From: Scytalidium lignicola
Taxonomy: Eukaryota > Ascomycota > Leotiomycetes
Reading direction: 5' to 3'
NCBI GenBank assembly: GCA_002812745.2
Contig: NCSJ02000017.1
Coordinates: 202,938 to 266,937 of the forward strand
DNA length: 64,000 nucleotides
Positions 23,312-35,670 of this stretch are shown piece by piece. The position numbers and the translations under genes were made by a program. Numbering within the stretch: the stretch's first letter is position 1; the number at the start of each line of letters is the position of its first letter. The notes beneath the pieces were generated by a model. That model searched no databases and was not told where the DNA came from. It worked only from the letters and a program-made list of their open reading frames with translations.

Positions 23312-24238
23312 ATGATTGCTGTTCAAGCCGCCACCCTTCTTGCCCTTGCGGCAACATCCCAAGCTCACATAATGGGATGGTCAAAGGGTATGTACTGCAA
23401 GGGAGGGAACGATCCAACTGTCGACGACCCAAATACCAGTTTGGCCGTCAACCCTCTTTGGATGCTTTCAAAGCAGGACTTTTGGTTCCAACACGACCGT
23501 GGATGTGATCTTGCGCCTCCTCCTGAAGGCGAATTCCTCGAGCTTCCTGCCGGTGGTCAAGTCCAGGTTGAGATGTCTCACAACCGCGGGCAAACAACAC
23601 TATCATCCAGTGGGGCAAATGCAGGTGAATGGCCTGATGGAAAACCTCATCCTGAAAACTGGAACGGAAATAACGTTCCCGGAGAGGGCTGTATTCAAGA
23701 TGATGGTGGTATGCATACTTCTAACCAGAGTACTGTTGCTGGATCTGCTCTGGCTATTAGCTACCAGTCTAACCTTGAAGACGTCACTTTGGACAACTTG
23801 GTTGTGTTCACCGTCCTTCCCAATACTCCGTGGAAACGAATTGCGATATATGATGTCCCAGCTGATCTTCCTCCATGCCCAGAAGGCGGCTGCCACTGCG
23901 CATTCCTGTGGGTTCCATTGGGATGCGGGGAGCCAAACATGTATATGGGAGGGTATAAATGCAATGTTACTGGATCCACGTCTACTAGGACTGTTGGTGT
24001 TGCACAGCCACCTACCTTCTGCGGAGATGATGCTTCACAGTGCCAGGCTGGCCCGAAGCAAATGATTGTATGGAACCAACTGGAGGCTAACAACGTTGTC
24101 GTTCCTGATGGACAATCCCCTGGATATAACCTGAAAACCGGTTTTGCTCCTGGTAATTTACTACCTCTGATTCTTTATCTAATCATCGTAACATAGCTAA
24201 CATGCGAAACAGGTGCGCAAAATGATATTTTTGTCTAA
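23312..24238 (+). CDS. AA14-like lytic polysaccharide monooxygenase, secreted
   Basis: Exons 23312-24152 and 24213-24238 encode 288 aa. A signal peptide of 18 residues ([18 protein letters not shown]) ends exactly before His19. The mature protein thus begins with the histidine needed for the copper brace ([11 protein letters not shown]). Further family traits are [20 protein letters not shown], the cysteine-rich [24 protein letters not shown], and [14 protein letters not shown]. These match AA14, a family reported to cleave xylan on cellulose oxidatively. There is no C-terminal CBM, and the protein ends shortly after the last intron ([10 protein letters not shown]). The codon before the chosen ATG adds nothing to the signal peptide. 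Assignment to AA14 rests on remembered family features. Confidence 0.8.
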
Positions 24239-25172
24239 AACTCCAGGTCGAGTTGGACCAGCTAAATGTAAACATCCGAGGGTGTTGAAAAGCACCTTTG
24301 AGAGCTTGTCCCAAAAATTAGAAGGTCTAAATACCAAAGGAGGAAGACATGAGGTAGTTTGTTATGTTACCAAACTCCTTTTCTCTCTGAAAAGCTTAGA
24401 TGGTTGAGAGCCATAGTAATACATAAATACAATTGGTATTTAACCATTACCTTTAATCGTGGTTACTTTCATAATTAGCACGTGCGATTATCTTTTAACT
24501 AAGTGGTTCTAATTTCCCCGTTTTTACCACAGGTAAAAGTACCCAAGTATTGTTGCATAGCTGCCTGCGAGGAGAACGTTGAGCTACGTGTAGCATCATG
24601 GAACTCTAGCCTAGCTCCCGATGTTCTCTTAATCAAAATATTTACTAGCGTCTTATTGCCGTTTTGGTATATAAAATGACAGGCATTTAATTATGTAATC
24701 CTTAGACTAATAATAATGTACTCTTGAGAGAACAATAAAGAAGTTTAGTGTTTAACTACTATAGCGGGATAAAGGCACATTTTATAGGACATAGAAGACT
24801 GTACAGGCACCTTTGCTACAAAATTGCAACGTTGGGATCATCCCAAAGGGCCTTCCCTCTTCCCATTAAACAATTTCACCCTTCACCTTAAGCAAAAGTC
24901 CGTCTAACCTCAACAGATTCACAAGTTGGGTCCTCTGAAATTCCACCGCCCACAATCCTGTCAGAGTGAGTGTTGCACAGAGTGAGGAGATGTCAGACCG
25001 GTAGCAGTTATAGTAGTAGCAATAAGTAGATAGGTTACGGTTAGGGCCTCGCGAGTAATACTATATTCGACTAAAAGATAGAATACAAATTGATCTCTTA
25101 TCCTTCTAATAATGAAGAAGAATAGTACTTATATATTATAAAAAAGATATATCAAAGTTACAACTAGGTAGC
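24239..25172. other. Intergenic between convergent genes, no gene seen
   Basis: About 930 bases of AT-rich sequence with no supported feature. Confidence 0.5.
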
Positions 25173-26823
25173 TTAGATAACGTAACGGAAACTCTTCTGC
25201 AATCGCCTCACAGTGGAAGTATCAACTCCCTCAAACTCAGCTGTCTTCTGCAATCTGCTAATATCCATTTCTACGAGCGTAGCATCTTCCGTCTCTCGAC
25301 GGGCCAGCTGTTTATTCTGTGCCTGAAGATAGAAACGTAGCAAACCCGCCATTAATAGGGCAAGGACTTGAAGACCAATACAACAGCCGAGGGCCGGTAG
25401 GTAATGGGGGGCGTCTTGCGTTCGGTAGGTATATGGAGTCCAGATAGTGGCGGAGTTGCCAATCGAGTTGATGAAAGCGTAGGCTGCCGCTCGTTTCGCA
25501 GGAGGCCTAGGAATGGCGTTGGCGACCCATGAGTAGCATGTTCCATTCATTGCAAAGACGAAGATAATAAGGAAGAAGGAGAAATATCGTGGCCCAAAGG
25601 TATCTGTTGTCATGAAGATGATGAAGCCCGCAATGGTGATCGGGATGGGATAGACGAAGAACCAGAAGCGATTTCCGAGTTTATCTGACAAAAATGAGTG
25701 GGCCATGCTGTAAAATACCATGAAGATGTACGGAGGAGCTACGAGAATGAGAGAGATTATGTGGTTGTATCCAAGTGTGGCCGTCAACGTGGGAAAGAAA
25801 TTCTGAAATCCACTCGCACCTGTGATGGCCATATACGCAATGGCAAGTATGTAAGTCTTCGGATCGATCATAGCGAGTTTTAATCCTCTAATTTGACTCG
25901 TTATGCCGGCTTCGTCGACATCTGCTTCGGCGGCTTCAATAGCCAGTCGCCGATTTGCGACGTGTTTCATCTCTGGCGACAACAGCTTCCAGGTATCTGG
26001 AAAGTCAGGTAATATTACACATATCATCAGTCCAATAGCGCAGGTGATAGAGCCCTCGATAATGTATAGCCACTGCCATGCTGCCAGGCCACGAGCTCCT
26101 GCAAGTCCACTGAGAATACCAGCAGCAATCAAATTCCCGAAAGCACCGCTGATCAAAGAGCCAGAATAGAAGATACTCATTCGAAGTGCGAGTTCCTTTC
26201 TTGTATACCATTTAGAGAGATAGAACAACACGCCTGCAAAGAAAGGTGCCTCTAGAGACAGAGTTAGTCATGTGAAATATTATGGATGAGCACCAGTCAC
26301 AGCACACACCAACAAGACCTAGAAGAAATCGACATGCTACGATGTCGCCATAATTCCTGACTTGGCTGGTCAAAGCAGATACGAGACCCCAAGCGATAAC
26401 GAAAAAGCCGAGATATAGAGAGGGGCGGCCGATGTAGTTGAGCAACAAGTTCGAAGGAATCTGCATGAGAATGTAAGCGACGAAGAGAACCGAGAGACCG
26501 GTTTGATATTCGTCGCCATGTAGATGGAGGTCTTGCTCTAGTCCTTGCAGACGAGCAGCAGCATAATTGTTCCTAGGTTTGAAATCAGTAAGAATGGCAA
26601 ACTTGCGAAATAATNAAAAAGGTCTAACCAACCGATCGATGTAGTTCATCAAGTATACCAGAATAACCAATGGCATGATCAATAAGTCGATTTTTCTTCG
26701 CAGCTTCTTTTCAATAACCAACTCATCCTCAGTGAGCTCGCCAAAGTGCATGACTTCATCATGAGATACGTTGGCTTTGTATCCTGAAGGATCACGGTCG
26801 TGCATGAAATCTAAATTCATCAT
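25173..26823 (-). CDS. MFS transporter, allantoate permease-type (ACS family)
   Basis: Exons 26823-26633, 26572-26310 and 26251-25173 give 510 aa. The layout is that of Dal5/Tna1-type anion:cation symporters: an acidic N-terminus, LRRKIDLLIMPLVILVYLMNYIDR in TM1 with the conserved N-YIDR, NNYAAARLQGLEQDL, GRPSLYLGFFVIAWGLVSAL, CRFLLGLVEAPFFAGVLFYLSKWYTRKELALRMSIFYSG, and late membrane segments such as WVANAIPRPPAKRAAAYAF. About twelve TM segments are visible, so plasma membrane location is expected. Such carriers move allantoate, nicotinate, pantothenate or other organic anions; the exact substrate is not readable. The N at 26615 lies within the first intron and is harmless. Confidence 0.88.
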
Positions 26824-28687
26824 ATTGAGGATAGGTTCACGGACTAAGGAACAATATCTTTTATTTCCTGTATAATTTACAACTGAGCCTGTTCCCCTAT
26901 CTCTCCCTTGGAAATGATAGCTGACTTCACTTTATTGCAAGATGTTTTTTTTTTTGTTTTTGTTTTGAAGGATTAATTTTACTATAATCAATAGTAAAAA
27001 CACTCGTAGATGAATATTATGCGTGATCGTTGATGTCATTCCCCTGATGATATTGGTAGCTTCGTGGCAAATAAGGAGTATGAGGGGTGTAGTTGAATAT
27101 CACGAATTAAGCGCTCTAGTTCTTCAAGATATATTACCTTTTATAAGAGGAGTCGATTTGCTTTTACCCCTCATTTGATACCTTGGTCCTCAACCCGGTA
27201 TTTATAATCCTATCATTCATAAGCTGTTCATATTATGAGGCATGGGTTGGACGGGCATGCCGTGGCACAGGATACACTCGCACCTAGGCTGATCACTACC
27301 CCTTTTAATAATACTCGCACCCACATCGAGAAAGAGAAAATGGTAACAGGAGGTTTAGGCTGAACTTATTGTAGCAAGAGGATATAGACATGGTAGGGAC
27401 CATGGGTCTTCACGGTCTCGGGGGGCGAGTTAAGTCCGAAGTTATAGCTGTTGCTAACCAATACAGGTTTAGGTATTAGATGCTACGATGCNTTTTTTTA
27501 AGTATATTACCTTAATCTGGTTGAATATAAATCCTACGGGAGATTAATTTAAGTACAGGATTGTATTATATAACAGCTAGGACTCGAAGCCTGCGATCGA
27601 GTATGATAAAGGGATGTACAGTAAAATTGGTTCTAATCGCACTTAGGTGTGAGGGTATCCTTCCCTACAGGGTCGTCTCCCCGCAGTTAATCCTGGCGTT
27701 GCGGGGTTTGCGGGGTTCGTGGTTTCACGACGGCGAAGAGTAATTATGATTAGCTACTTCCGGAAACGTTGTCAGTGGTCTATACACTAAGTAATTAACA
27801 AGCTCAAGAGCGTTAAACTAGTAAAGCTTAATAATACATTAATTAAGATAAACACTCCTTTTTACGTGGTTGTCTTTTCCTGAACTTCTAAATTCCTTTT
27901 ATATTCTAAATTTATTATATATTGATTTCTTTATNAAAACGTTCTAAGAACTATTGGAAGACGAAACAATTGATAAAGCTTTGCAAATTCCCTATATTTC
28001 AAAAAGTTATTCGCACTTTACTCTTAATGTAAAATACGGAAAATTGCCTTTAATAAGCTTAGCCTGTGTTTGTCCAAACTACTCTAATATAAAAACAGAG
28101 CTAGAAGAGAAGTTCCGATGAAATAGTTTATTCAAATGCTATTGTGGTATGGTCCGTATGGGGGACTTAGACAGTGCTCTTTCCTAGCCTTAGGACACAG
28201 TAAGTAGCTCCATAAATAGGGCAGCGAGGCTACTCTGAATAAAATATGCCTCTTCATGATCTTAGTTCTGGCTGGTTGCTGGTGTTGTGTTTGTCTAGTA
28301 GTGTGGCAAAACTCAAAGACTCCAGTCCATTAGGACCAAGATTACCTCTTTGCTCCTTATCCTTGCTGTCGTACATGCCGACAGTGCACTCGACAGCACT
28401 CCCTCACTATATGAGTACTGCTACGCACCTCGTATAGTTTAGAATAAGAAGCCAGATCAAACGCCTAGCTTAACAATCGGCAATATGTTAAATGGATTAA
28501 AAGTGGTACATGTTAATAGGCTAAGTCTTCATTATTTACTAATACTTATATGCTGCCTAGCTCTAGTAAAACTGATAGACTTGACATAGTAAATTCATCA
28601 TAGTTAAATACGGTCATATTTATGCTTCTTATTTACGGATTGTGCTATAATACCATGTTTTATGCAATATTTAGAGTTATGAACATA
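26824..28687. other. Long AT-rich intergenic region
   Basis: No coding region supported. Contains Ns at 27492 and 27935, each beside a homopolymer, and a poly-T run near 26945-26960. Confidence 0.5.
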
Positions 28688-28800
28688 CGATATAACGATA
28701 TTTGACCAAATTCTACCGATATTACTGAATATCGAATTTTGTATGGGAATTTAATCGGGACAAGAAAATTTATCGCTATATCGAGGATATCGTTATATCG
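28688..28800. repeat. Inverted repeat with ATATCG clusters
   Basis: CGATATAACGATAT (28688-28701) is perfectly complementary to 28787-28800. More GATATT/AATATC pairs lie between. It sits 150 bases beyond the stop codon of the NACHT-WD40 gene. Could be a small non-autonomous element or a 3' hairpin. Confidence 0.7.
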
Positions 28801-28952
28801 CATATCGTTACGGAGAGTTTCCACTGTACTCATGTGCACTCTCAGACTTCTCTATGAATAAAGATATAATGAAAAATAGACAATTATTTAATAAAGCAAG
28901 AATATATTTAGAAGGATAGCAAAATGAAGCACACAACCGATTTTCAGAATTT

Positions 28953-31900
28953 TTAGTCTTTTGCCTTGAAACTGCATATCCATACCTTTCCAGATCCAAC
29001 ACCAAAGCCAATCATGTTTAACACAGCCGAATACGATATACTTGACACAGCTGAACATGACGGCCGATACTCTGAAGGCAACCACACCCGGTTTTTTGAA
29101 TTGTATGTTATCCATGTGTTATCCGAACTTACACCCCAGCCTTGAAATCGATAAGTTTGAAGATCTGTTACATTCTCCATTGCATTTGAAGATAAGTTGA
29201 TAACAATGATACCAACTTCAGTATGGAGATATGAACCAGTAATATCAAACGATATTTGAGAAAGTGCTTCACCAATTAGATATGTCTGCAGGCATGCGCT
29301 ACTACTCGCATCCCAGATCTTAACAGTGCCATCATATGATGTAGATGCAAGTCGGGTAGAATCATGTGTGAAGACTACTGATCTGACTTCATTACTATGG
29401 CCTACAAGAGTGTGTAGGCATTCGCCACTACTTGTATCCCAAATCTTAACGTCATGATCAGATGTTGATGCAAGTCGAGTAGAATCATGTGAGAAGACTG
29501 CGAAACGGATCCGATCGCCAAAGACACCAGAGTCTTTTTTTTTCAAGGGTCTGTGGATCTTTGTCACTGTTTATATCCCAGGTCAGAATGCGATCATCTG
29601 ATACCGATACAAGTTGAGTAGAGTCATGTGAGAAGAGTACAGATTTGACTCGACCTCTATGTCGAAAAGTTTGCAGCAATTTTCCACTGCTTATTTCCCA
29701 GATCCTAACTGTCTCATCATCTGATCCTGATGCAAGTTGGGTAGAATTGTGCGAGAACGTAATTAGATCAACCCAAGACTCATGGCCTTTAAGAGTCTGT
29801 AAGCAGTCACCACTGCTTACATCCCAAATCTTAACAGTATGATCCATGGATGCTGATGCAAGTCGGGTAGAGTTGTGTGAAAAAAGTACCGAGTTGACCC
29901 AGTCGCTATGGCCTTCAAGAGTATGCAGGCAATTTCCATTGCTTGTATCCCAGATTTTAACAGTTATATCATCTGATGCTAATGATGCAAGTCGTGCAAA
30001 GTCATGTGAGAAGACTATGGACTCAACTTTTCCGCAATGACGTTCAGAAGTTTGCAAGCATTTGTTACTGCTTATGTCCCCATCCCAGATCTTGATAGTA
30101 CCATCATCTGATGCTGATACAAGTCGGGTAAGATCACGTGAGAATATTACAGAATTAACTCCTTCACCATGGCCTTCAAAGGTTTGCAGGCATTTATCAC
30201 TGCTTATGTCCCCATTCCAAATCTCAATAGTACCATCCCACGATGCTGATATAAGCAGGCTAAGATCATGTGAGAATACTAAAGAATTAACCCGGCTACC
30301 ATGGCCTCGAAGGGTTTGCAGGCATGTGCCGCTGCTTATATCCCAGATCTTAATATTGCCTTGATCATTAAATGATGCTGATATAAGTCTGGTAGAGCCG
30401 TGTGAGAAGACTGCTGCCTCGAACGGGTCTTCAAGGGTCTGCAGGCATTTGCCATTACTTGTGTCCCAGATTTCAACAATTTCATCATCTAATGTCGACG
30501 ATGCAAGGAGAGCACTGTCGTGCGAGAAGACAACTCCAATATACCGGCTTTCAAGCATCTGCAAGCATTTGCCATTACTTATATCCCAGATCATAATCTC
30601 GCCATCACCTGATGTTGATGCAAGTCTAGTAAAGTCGTATGAAACAACTACTGAACTGACGTCATATTCATGGCTTAAGGTGTGTAAACATGTGCCACTT
30701 TCTATATCCCAAATCTTAACGGTACAATCCCATGATGCTGATGCAAGTCGGGCAAGGTCATGTGAGAAGACTACAGAATTGACCCGACCACTATGGCCTC
30801 GAAGGGTTTGCAAGATTCTGCTACTGCTTATATCCCAGATTTTGATAGTGTAGTCATCATCTCCTGAGAATGATGCAAACCGGGTAGACTCATGTGAGAT
30901 TACTGGAGTGACTAGATTGCGATGGTCTTCAAGACTCTGCAAGCATTTCCCACTGTTCGCATCCCAAATCTTAACAGTACCATCATATGATGCTGATACA
31001 AGTCGGGTAGAATTGTCCAAGAATGCTACTNGAAGTGACCCCCCCCTTATGGCCTTCGAACGTTTGTAAGCAAGAACTCCATTTATCTCTTACAGCCGGC
31101 TTTATTTCGATACTCTTTGGTCCTTGCGCATCATAAATTCTTCTTATTAAACTGCTGGTTGGACTAAATAGAAGTGCAGATGCATATACTTGAAGGGGAT
31201 AGTTTTCTATTGCATATCTGTGATATGTGATAAATCGACGTGCATCTTGAACAAGCTCAAGTAGCTGAAATGCCTTTACTTTTTTCTTAAATTGTTTCAA
31301 CCTGTCCTGAAGTATAGATAATATCATTGATTAAAGACTTACCTGAATTAATACAGCTTCAAGTCTTGCCATTGAAAGCACTCCTCGCGACACGCTTCTG
31401 CAGAGGCTAAGGGCTTCAAGCCAGTAGAGGTACTTCTCTCTTATAAATATATTGATCATGTTTTCATCCTGAAAGTTAACCTCATGATTTGCATCAGAGT
31501 CGGAATTGCAGTCACAAAAGTGAGCAGCCCAATAAATACATGAATAACGTAAAGTTGCTAGCGGATCTGAATTTGGTTGTTCAACTTGCTCAATAGGATA
31601 TCCAAAAGCACGCAAGTTGTAAATGTCTCGTTTTAACGCTTCTGGCATGACCTGGATCGACCTGAAGAAGATGACGTGGTGAGCTTCTTTTATTCCAGAA
31701 GGAAATAATTTATCAGAAGCACTTCGTAATAGATAATCTTTTGCAGATTTATGAACGAAGTATATAATATCATCTTGAATAGTAAGGAACGAACCACAAT
31801 GACTGATGATCTCATTTATATAATTGCACTTATCTTCAAGTACCTCAAGAAGAGATATTAATTCTTTTGAAGCAATGGGTCGGTATATAATCGCCATTAA

Positions 31901-33907
31901 AGCAAGTATTTGCATGTAGAGATCTGGATTGTCTGAATTGTATATCTGTTCCATCATTCGCTCGTAAAGAGAATCCAGCCCAGGTGGAAACGTTTTTAAC
32001 GTTTTAATGGTATTCCATGGTAGGGTAGCTCTGAGATTCTTGCAAACAAGAGCCACCCAGAGAAAAGTATCATTTGAATTTGAGGATAAATAATCCAGGA
32101 CAAAATCTTTTGTTTTATCATCATACTCCTTTTGCTGGCTGAGATCCGATACTTTATTCTTGATGTAGTTGTTCACAGCTATAGAAATAGAGTCTGAATT
32201 CAGTTCAAGACATAGTTGTATCTTTTTTCCAAGCTTCTTTAGCTGTTCTTCGATATTATAACAGTTGCGGCTAGAGATGATCCATTTGACGCGAGAAGTT
32301 AAAGATGAATTCTGAACAACAAATTCTAACAGTTTTGATAAGGCTGTTGTGCATTCATCGAGTGCATCAATGATTAACCAAGTGTTGTTTAAGCTCAGGT
32401 CTTGCAGAATGTTTGTAAAGATCTCACACAAGGTATCCCAAGCATTTGCATCCTCGAAAAGAGATTTACCTGCTTTATCATACTTATCTCGCACATGCAA
32501 GATAAGCGATGGCTGCTGATCGACAAGCAAGTATATCAAACCTCGTAGCACAGCTATTGCCTTGTGAATTCTGTCGTCGGCGGCTTGGCAAAAGAAGTAA
32601 GCAAGAAGGTCCATCTCAGTCTTCGACTTTTTCAATTCATTGATAATACCACAGAGCAGCATCGTTTTGCCTTTACCAGGATCGCCTTTGATCCATAGCA
32701 GTCGGCTCTGCTGGTCGTCGCGCCAATATTTGAAATCAGGGTTTTCAAGAATCCAGTGATATGAATCTTCCAAAAGACCACCTTCAGAACGCTCAATACG
32801 CATCTTGTCCTTATGAGGATCGATTACTCGTAAATCCCGGATACATTGGTTGTCTTTTTCATGCATCATATATAGGAGCTGCTGCTTGTGGGTGTAGTTA
32901 TTTTGGTGGGCTAAGTATGTATCTCTGTCTTTCTCGACAATATTTTCTGCATCCTTGATGTTTTGCAAGCTTTCATTCCAATCATCCAACTGGATTGCAT
33001 CGCGAATGGTAGCTATAATCCGGTTTCGATAGCAAGAGCAGACGCTCTTTATCAAATACAAAAGGAGCGCCTGGTAAAGGTTGACAACGCTCTGCTCAAG
33101 TAGATCTCGGAGCTTTGCAAACATCTTAACGTCAACAGCACTGTCTGCTAGTAGAGGGACTGAGAGTTCATAATGCCACTTCATTCTAGATATGACGTAC
33201 AAGATACCTTCACGGTTTGCCTTTGTTTCAGTGGTCGAATTTACCAATACCTTAACACATTAATATAATATTTGTAACAGAGTAAAGAGACGAACCTGCA
33301 TAGCAAAACAGACTCCTGTCCAAGCCAGAGCAGCTTGTGGTATTGCCTGTAGAGCGGATTCAATTAGTGCATTCAGCGAGGTGACGCCTCGCAGCGCAGC
33401 ACTGACGACCAGCTTCACCTCATTCTCCAGCTCGGTCTTTTTCAGACTAGCTCGTGCAAGCTGTTCCATTTGTGACCATCTCTTGTTTATATCTGCTTGT
33501 TCAATAGAATTTTCGTCTAGTTGCGGTCCTTTTGGGCTTAAATTACCGTTTTCTAATTTTTGAGATAATATTTTCTCGTACTCTTTAATCAGCTTGGGCT
33601 CCTGCTGTTTAAGTCGGTCATATGCTTTGTTCCAAAGGCTCTTGGAGACATCTGTTATAATGGTAGTGGAAGCAAGCTGAACAGTAGACGGCGGGTGTAG
33701 ATCAGAAGTTGCTGGCTCGGTGATGCCTTGAAGAGAACTGATATTGGAATTATCTGACAGTATAGGAATGGAGAGATCAGCTGAGCAAGCCTGAGAGGTG
33801 GCTGTCGATTGTGATGCCGAGGAAGCCGCTCCCAAGTTATTATTGCGTTTACGGTCTCCATGGATATTGGACCGTTTGGAAAATAGCGATCTCAGCTTCG
33901 AAGGCAT
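28953..33907 (-). CDS. NLR/STAND receptor: NACHT_N - NACHT - WD40 (NWD type)
   Basis: Exons 33907-33296, 33250-31343 and 31306-28953 encode about 1,623 aa after two corrections. The N-terminus is Ser-rich, then a helical NACHT_N-like domain ends in ALAWTGVCFAMQ. The NACHT has Walker A GDPGKGKT (residue about 392) and Walker B WLIIDALDEC (about 494). From about residue 935 there are some fourteen WD40 units of about 42 aa, most ending KIWD and followed by SSGxCLQTL. This is the layout of HET-E/HET-D-like and NWD incompatibility proteins, where WD40 blades bind a target. The frame is broken twice: by the N at 31031, whose removal repairs it, and by nine T at 29535-29543 where eight are needed. 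If the second break is real, the last two blades and C-terminus are lost. The 36-nt last intron is very short. Confidence 0.85.
29280..31020 (-). repeat. Tandem WD40-coding repeats, about 126 bp units
   Basis: Consecutive units share strongly similar DNA (for example GATGCTGATACAAGTCGGGT recurs on the plus strand with small changes) as well as protein, giving a near-regular 42-codon period. Such internal similarity is typical of fungal NLR repeat domains that gain and lose units by recombination. Confidence 0.8.
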
Positions 33908-34900
33908 GGTTTCTGTAGATAGACCGGAAGCAGCATTGATGAGAGGAAGATTGAAATGCTGAGGCCCATCAGTAAGTGCAGTGTTGGATAGCTTTCAAGG
34001 GGTCGATGAGGCTGGAGGCTGGGAAGCAACCAGCGTTTCAGCCACGAAACGACACGTATTGTATTACCGTAGTATGGTACAAGAATGTAGCACTGGCACG
34101 TTGTGTATCATGGTCATATGGTGTATATCCAAGGTTAATGCAAGAACTCTTGATGTCGGGGAACAATACGATAACTACAAAATGCACATGAATTTGTTTG
34201 TTGAAAAAGGCACCAGCAACACCTCGATTATGCGAGAGTGCAGCCGACCTGCACAAATCACGGACACTGGAGGGTGGGGGTGCTCAAGCCTCATACACCC
34301 GGTATAGGCATAATGTTTTGTGACGACCTTATTGCGTACTTTGATGCTAACTCACTGTGCGAGTCCTAGTCTGTCAGACACATTCTGCACATTTCCTTCG
34401 TATTTGCCCTAACGCCTTCGCCTGAGCGTAAAGTTCGGAGATCAGCGAGCTCCTATCAGGTGCAAAGCGATCACAAAACTTCCAGTTATTCTCGTGTATT
34501 ATTAGTCTTCTCCTGAGTCAGAATAGCGAAGCTTCAGACAGAGTGGCACGTCTTGGATCAAAATCATTTTTATAAGCGGTATAATATGATGAAACTAAAA
34601 TCGTATTAAAAAGCGTATTAAAATAAGAACGCATAATAATGTTATTTGTTCAAGCCAAGGAGGGTACTTTATTGCATTTCGCAATGTATGCGAAACTATG
34701 CATTCATAATGGCATCCCGGCATTGACTGCTGCCGATATATATATCCACTATTCTTACAGCCATGTCGGAATATCAAATCGTATCGTTAGCTATATGAGC
34801 CTTGTGTAACTCTGAATGAGCGCTTCTTGCTTCGCTGGCAACTCCGGGTTTAATATCAAGGGAGGCTTCCCATTATTATGTCTGTCGTTCCTATCATAAA
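33908..34900. other. Intergenic upstream of NLR and oxoprolinase relic
   Basis: About 1 kb; some short open stretches but none I recognise. Holds the promoter of the minus-strand NLR gene. Confidence 0.5.
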
Positions 34901-35545
34901 ATGTTTTCTACAACGCAAAATCAAGGCATCCGCATCGCTATTGATAGGAGTGGAACNTTTTTGTGATTTGTAAGTTCCAACCCCATTACATGTACATCTC
35001 TTCTGGCAGTAGGGTGCGAGCATTGGACTCATATGTATCTACAGTTGGACTAGAATCCCATGTCGCAAAGAAGATGTTGTGCTGAAGCTTTTCTCCGTCA
35101 ACCCTGAAGAGTATTCGAATGCACCAGCTGAGAGAATCCGGCAAATCTTGGAAATGGCATCTGGGAACTCAATGCCACGAGGAATTCTCCAAATTTGGCA
35201 CCAGTTGAGTCAATTTGAATGGAAATTACAGTTGCAACTAAGTAGTATCATATAAAATTCATCTCTGTATTTGCTGAGTAGACGTGCAGTGCGTTACTAG
35301 AGCACAAAGGAGAACGTGTAACTGTGCTCATCACAAAGGGATTCAGAGACTTTTTTGCTATTAGGAACCAAGCACATACACACTTATTTGACTTGACAGG
35401 TAAGAAAATTGGGCACTGTATACGAGACTGTCATTAAAGTTGACGAGCGAGTAACAATCGAAAACTTCTCCGAAGATCCAGATCTCCCTCCAATTGAGTT
35501 TTCAGGAAATCCAAACTCAGTCCAAGGATTACCTAGGGTCTAGCC
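34901..35545 (+). pseudogene. 5-oxoprolinase (hydantoinase A N-terminal part) relic
   Basis: From ATG 34901 the frame reads GIRIAIDRSGTFCD (family IRIAIDRGGTFTD) once the N at 34957 is dropped. After an intron (34970-35044) come CRKEDVVLKLFSVNPEEY and AERIRQILEMASG. Then, after a frame change, LAPVESI-stop-MEITVAT, an apparent intron, NALLEHKGERVTVLITKGFRDFFAIRNQAHTHLFDLT, and, after another one-base shift, LGTVYETVIKVDERVTIENFSEDP. The order and spacing match ATP-dependent 5-oxoprolinase, which opens 5-oxoproline to glutamate in the glutathione cycle. Only about 170 of some 1,300 codons remain; a stop and at least two frameshifts make it non-functional. It ends just before the Tc1 element at 35634. 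Confidence 0.8.
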
Positions 35546-35670
35546 TCCGTCAACTTACCCAGATCTCCGGTGTTTCTTTGTATTCTTGGATTCCTCAGAA
35601 CGAGGCTTTAACTTGGTACTGGTAGTGTACCTGTACACTCCCCGACCCTGTTAAGTGCAAAAGTGGCAAA

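Noticed and set aside
27574..27680. A GGACTCGAAGCC stretch resembling the complement of a tRNA B box
   Set aside because: No matching A box, acceptor stem or anticodon arm could be folded around it.
29645..30853. Several plus-strand open frames opposite the WD40 gene
   Set aside because: Antisense shadows created by the regular 126-bp repeat; no family likeness.
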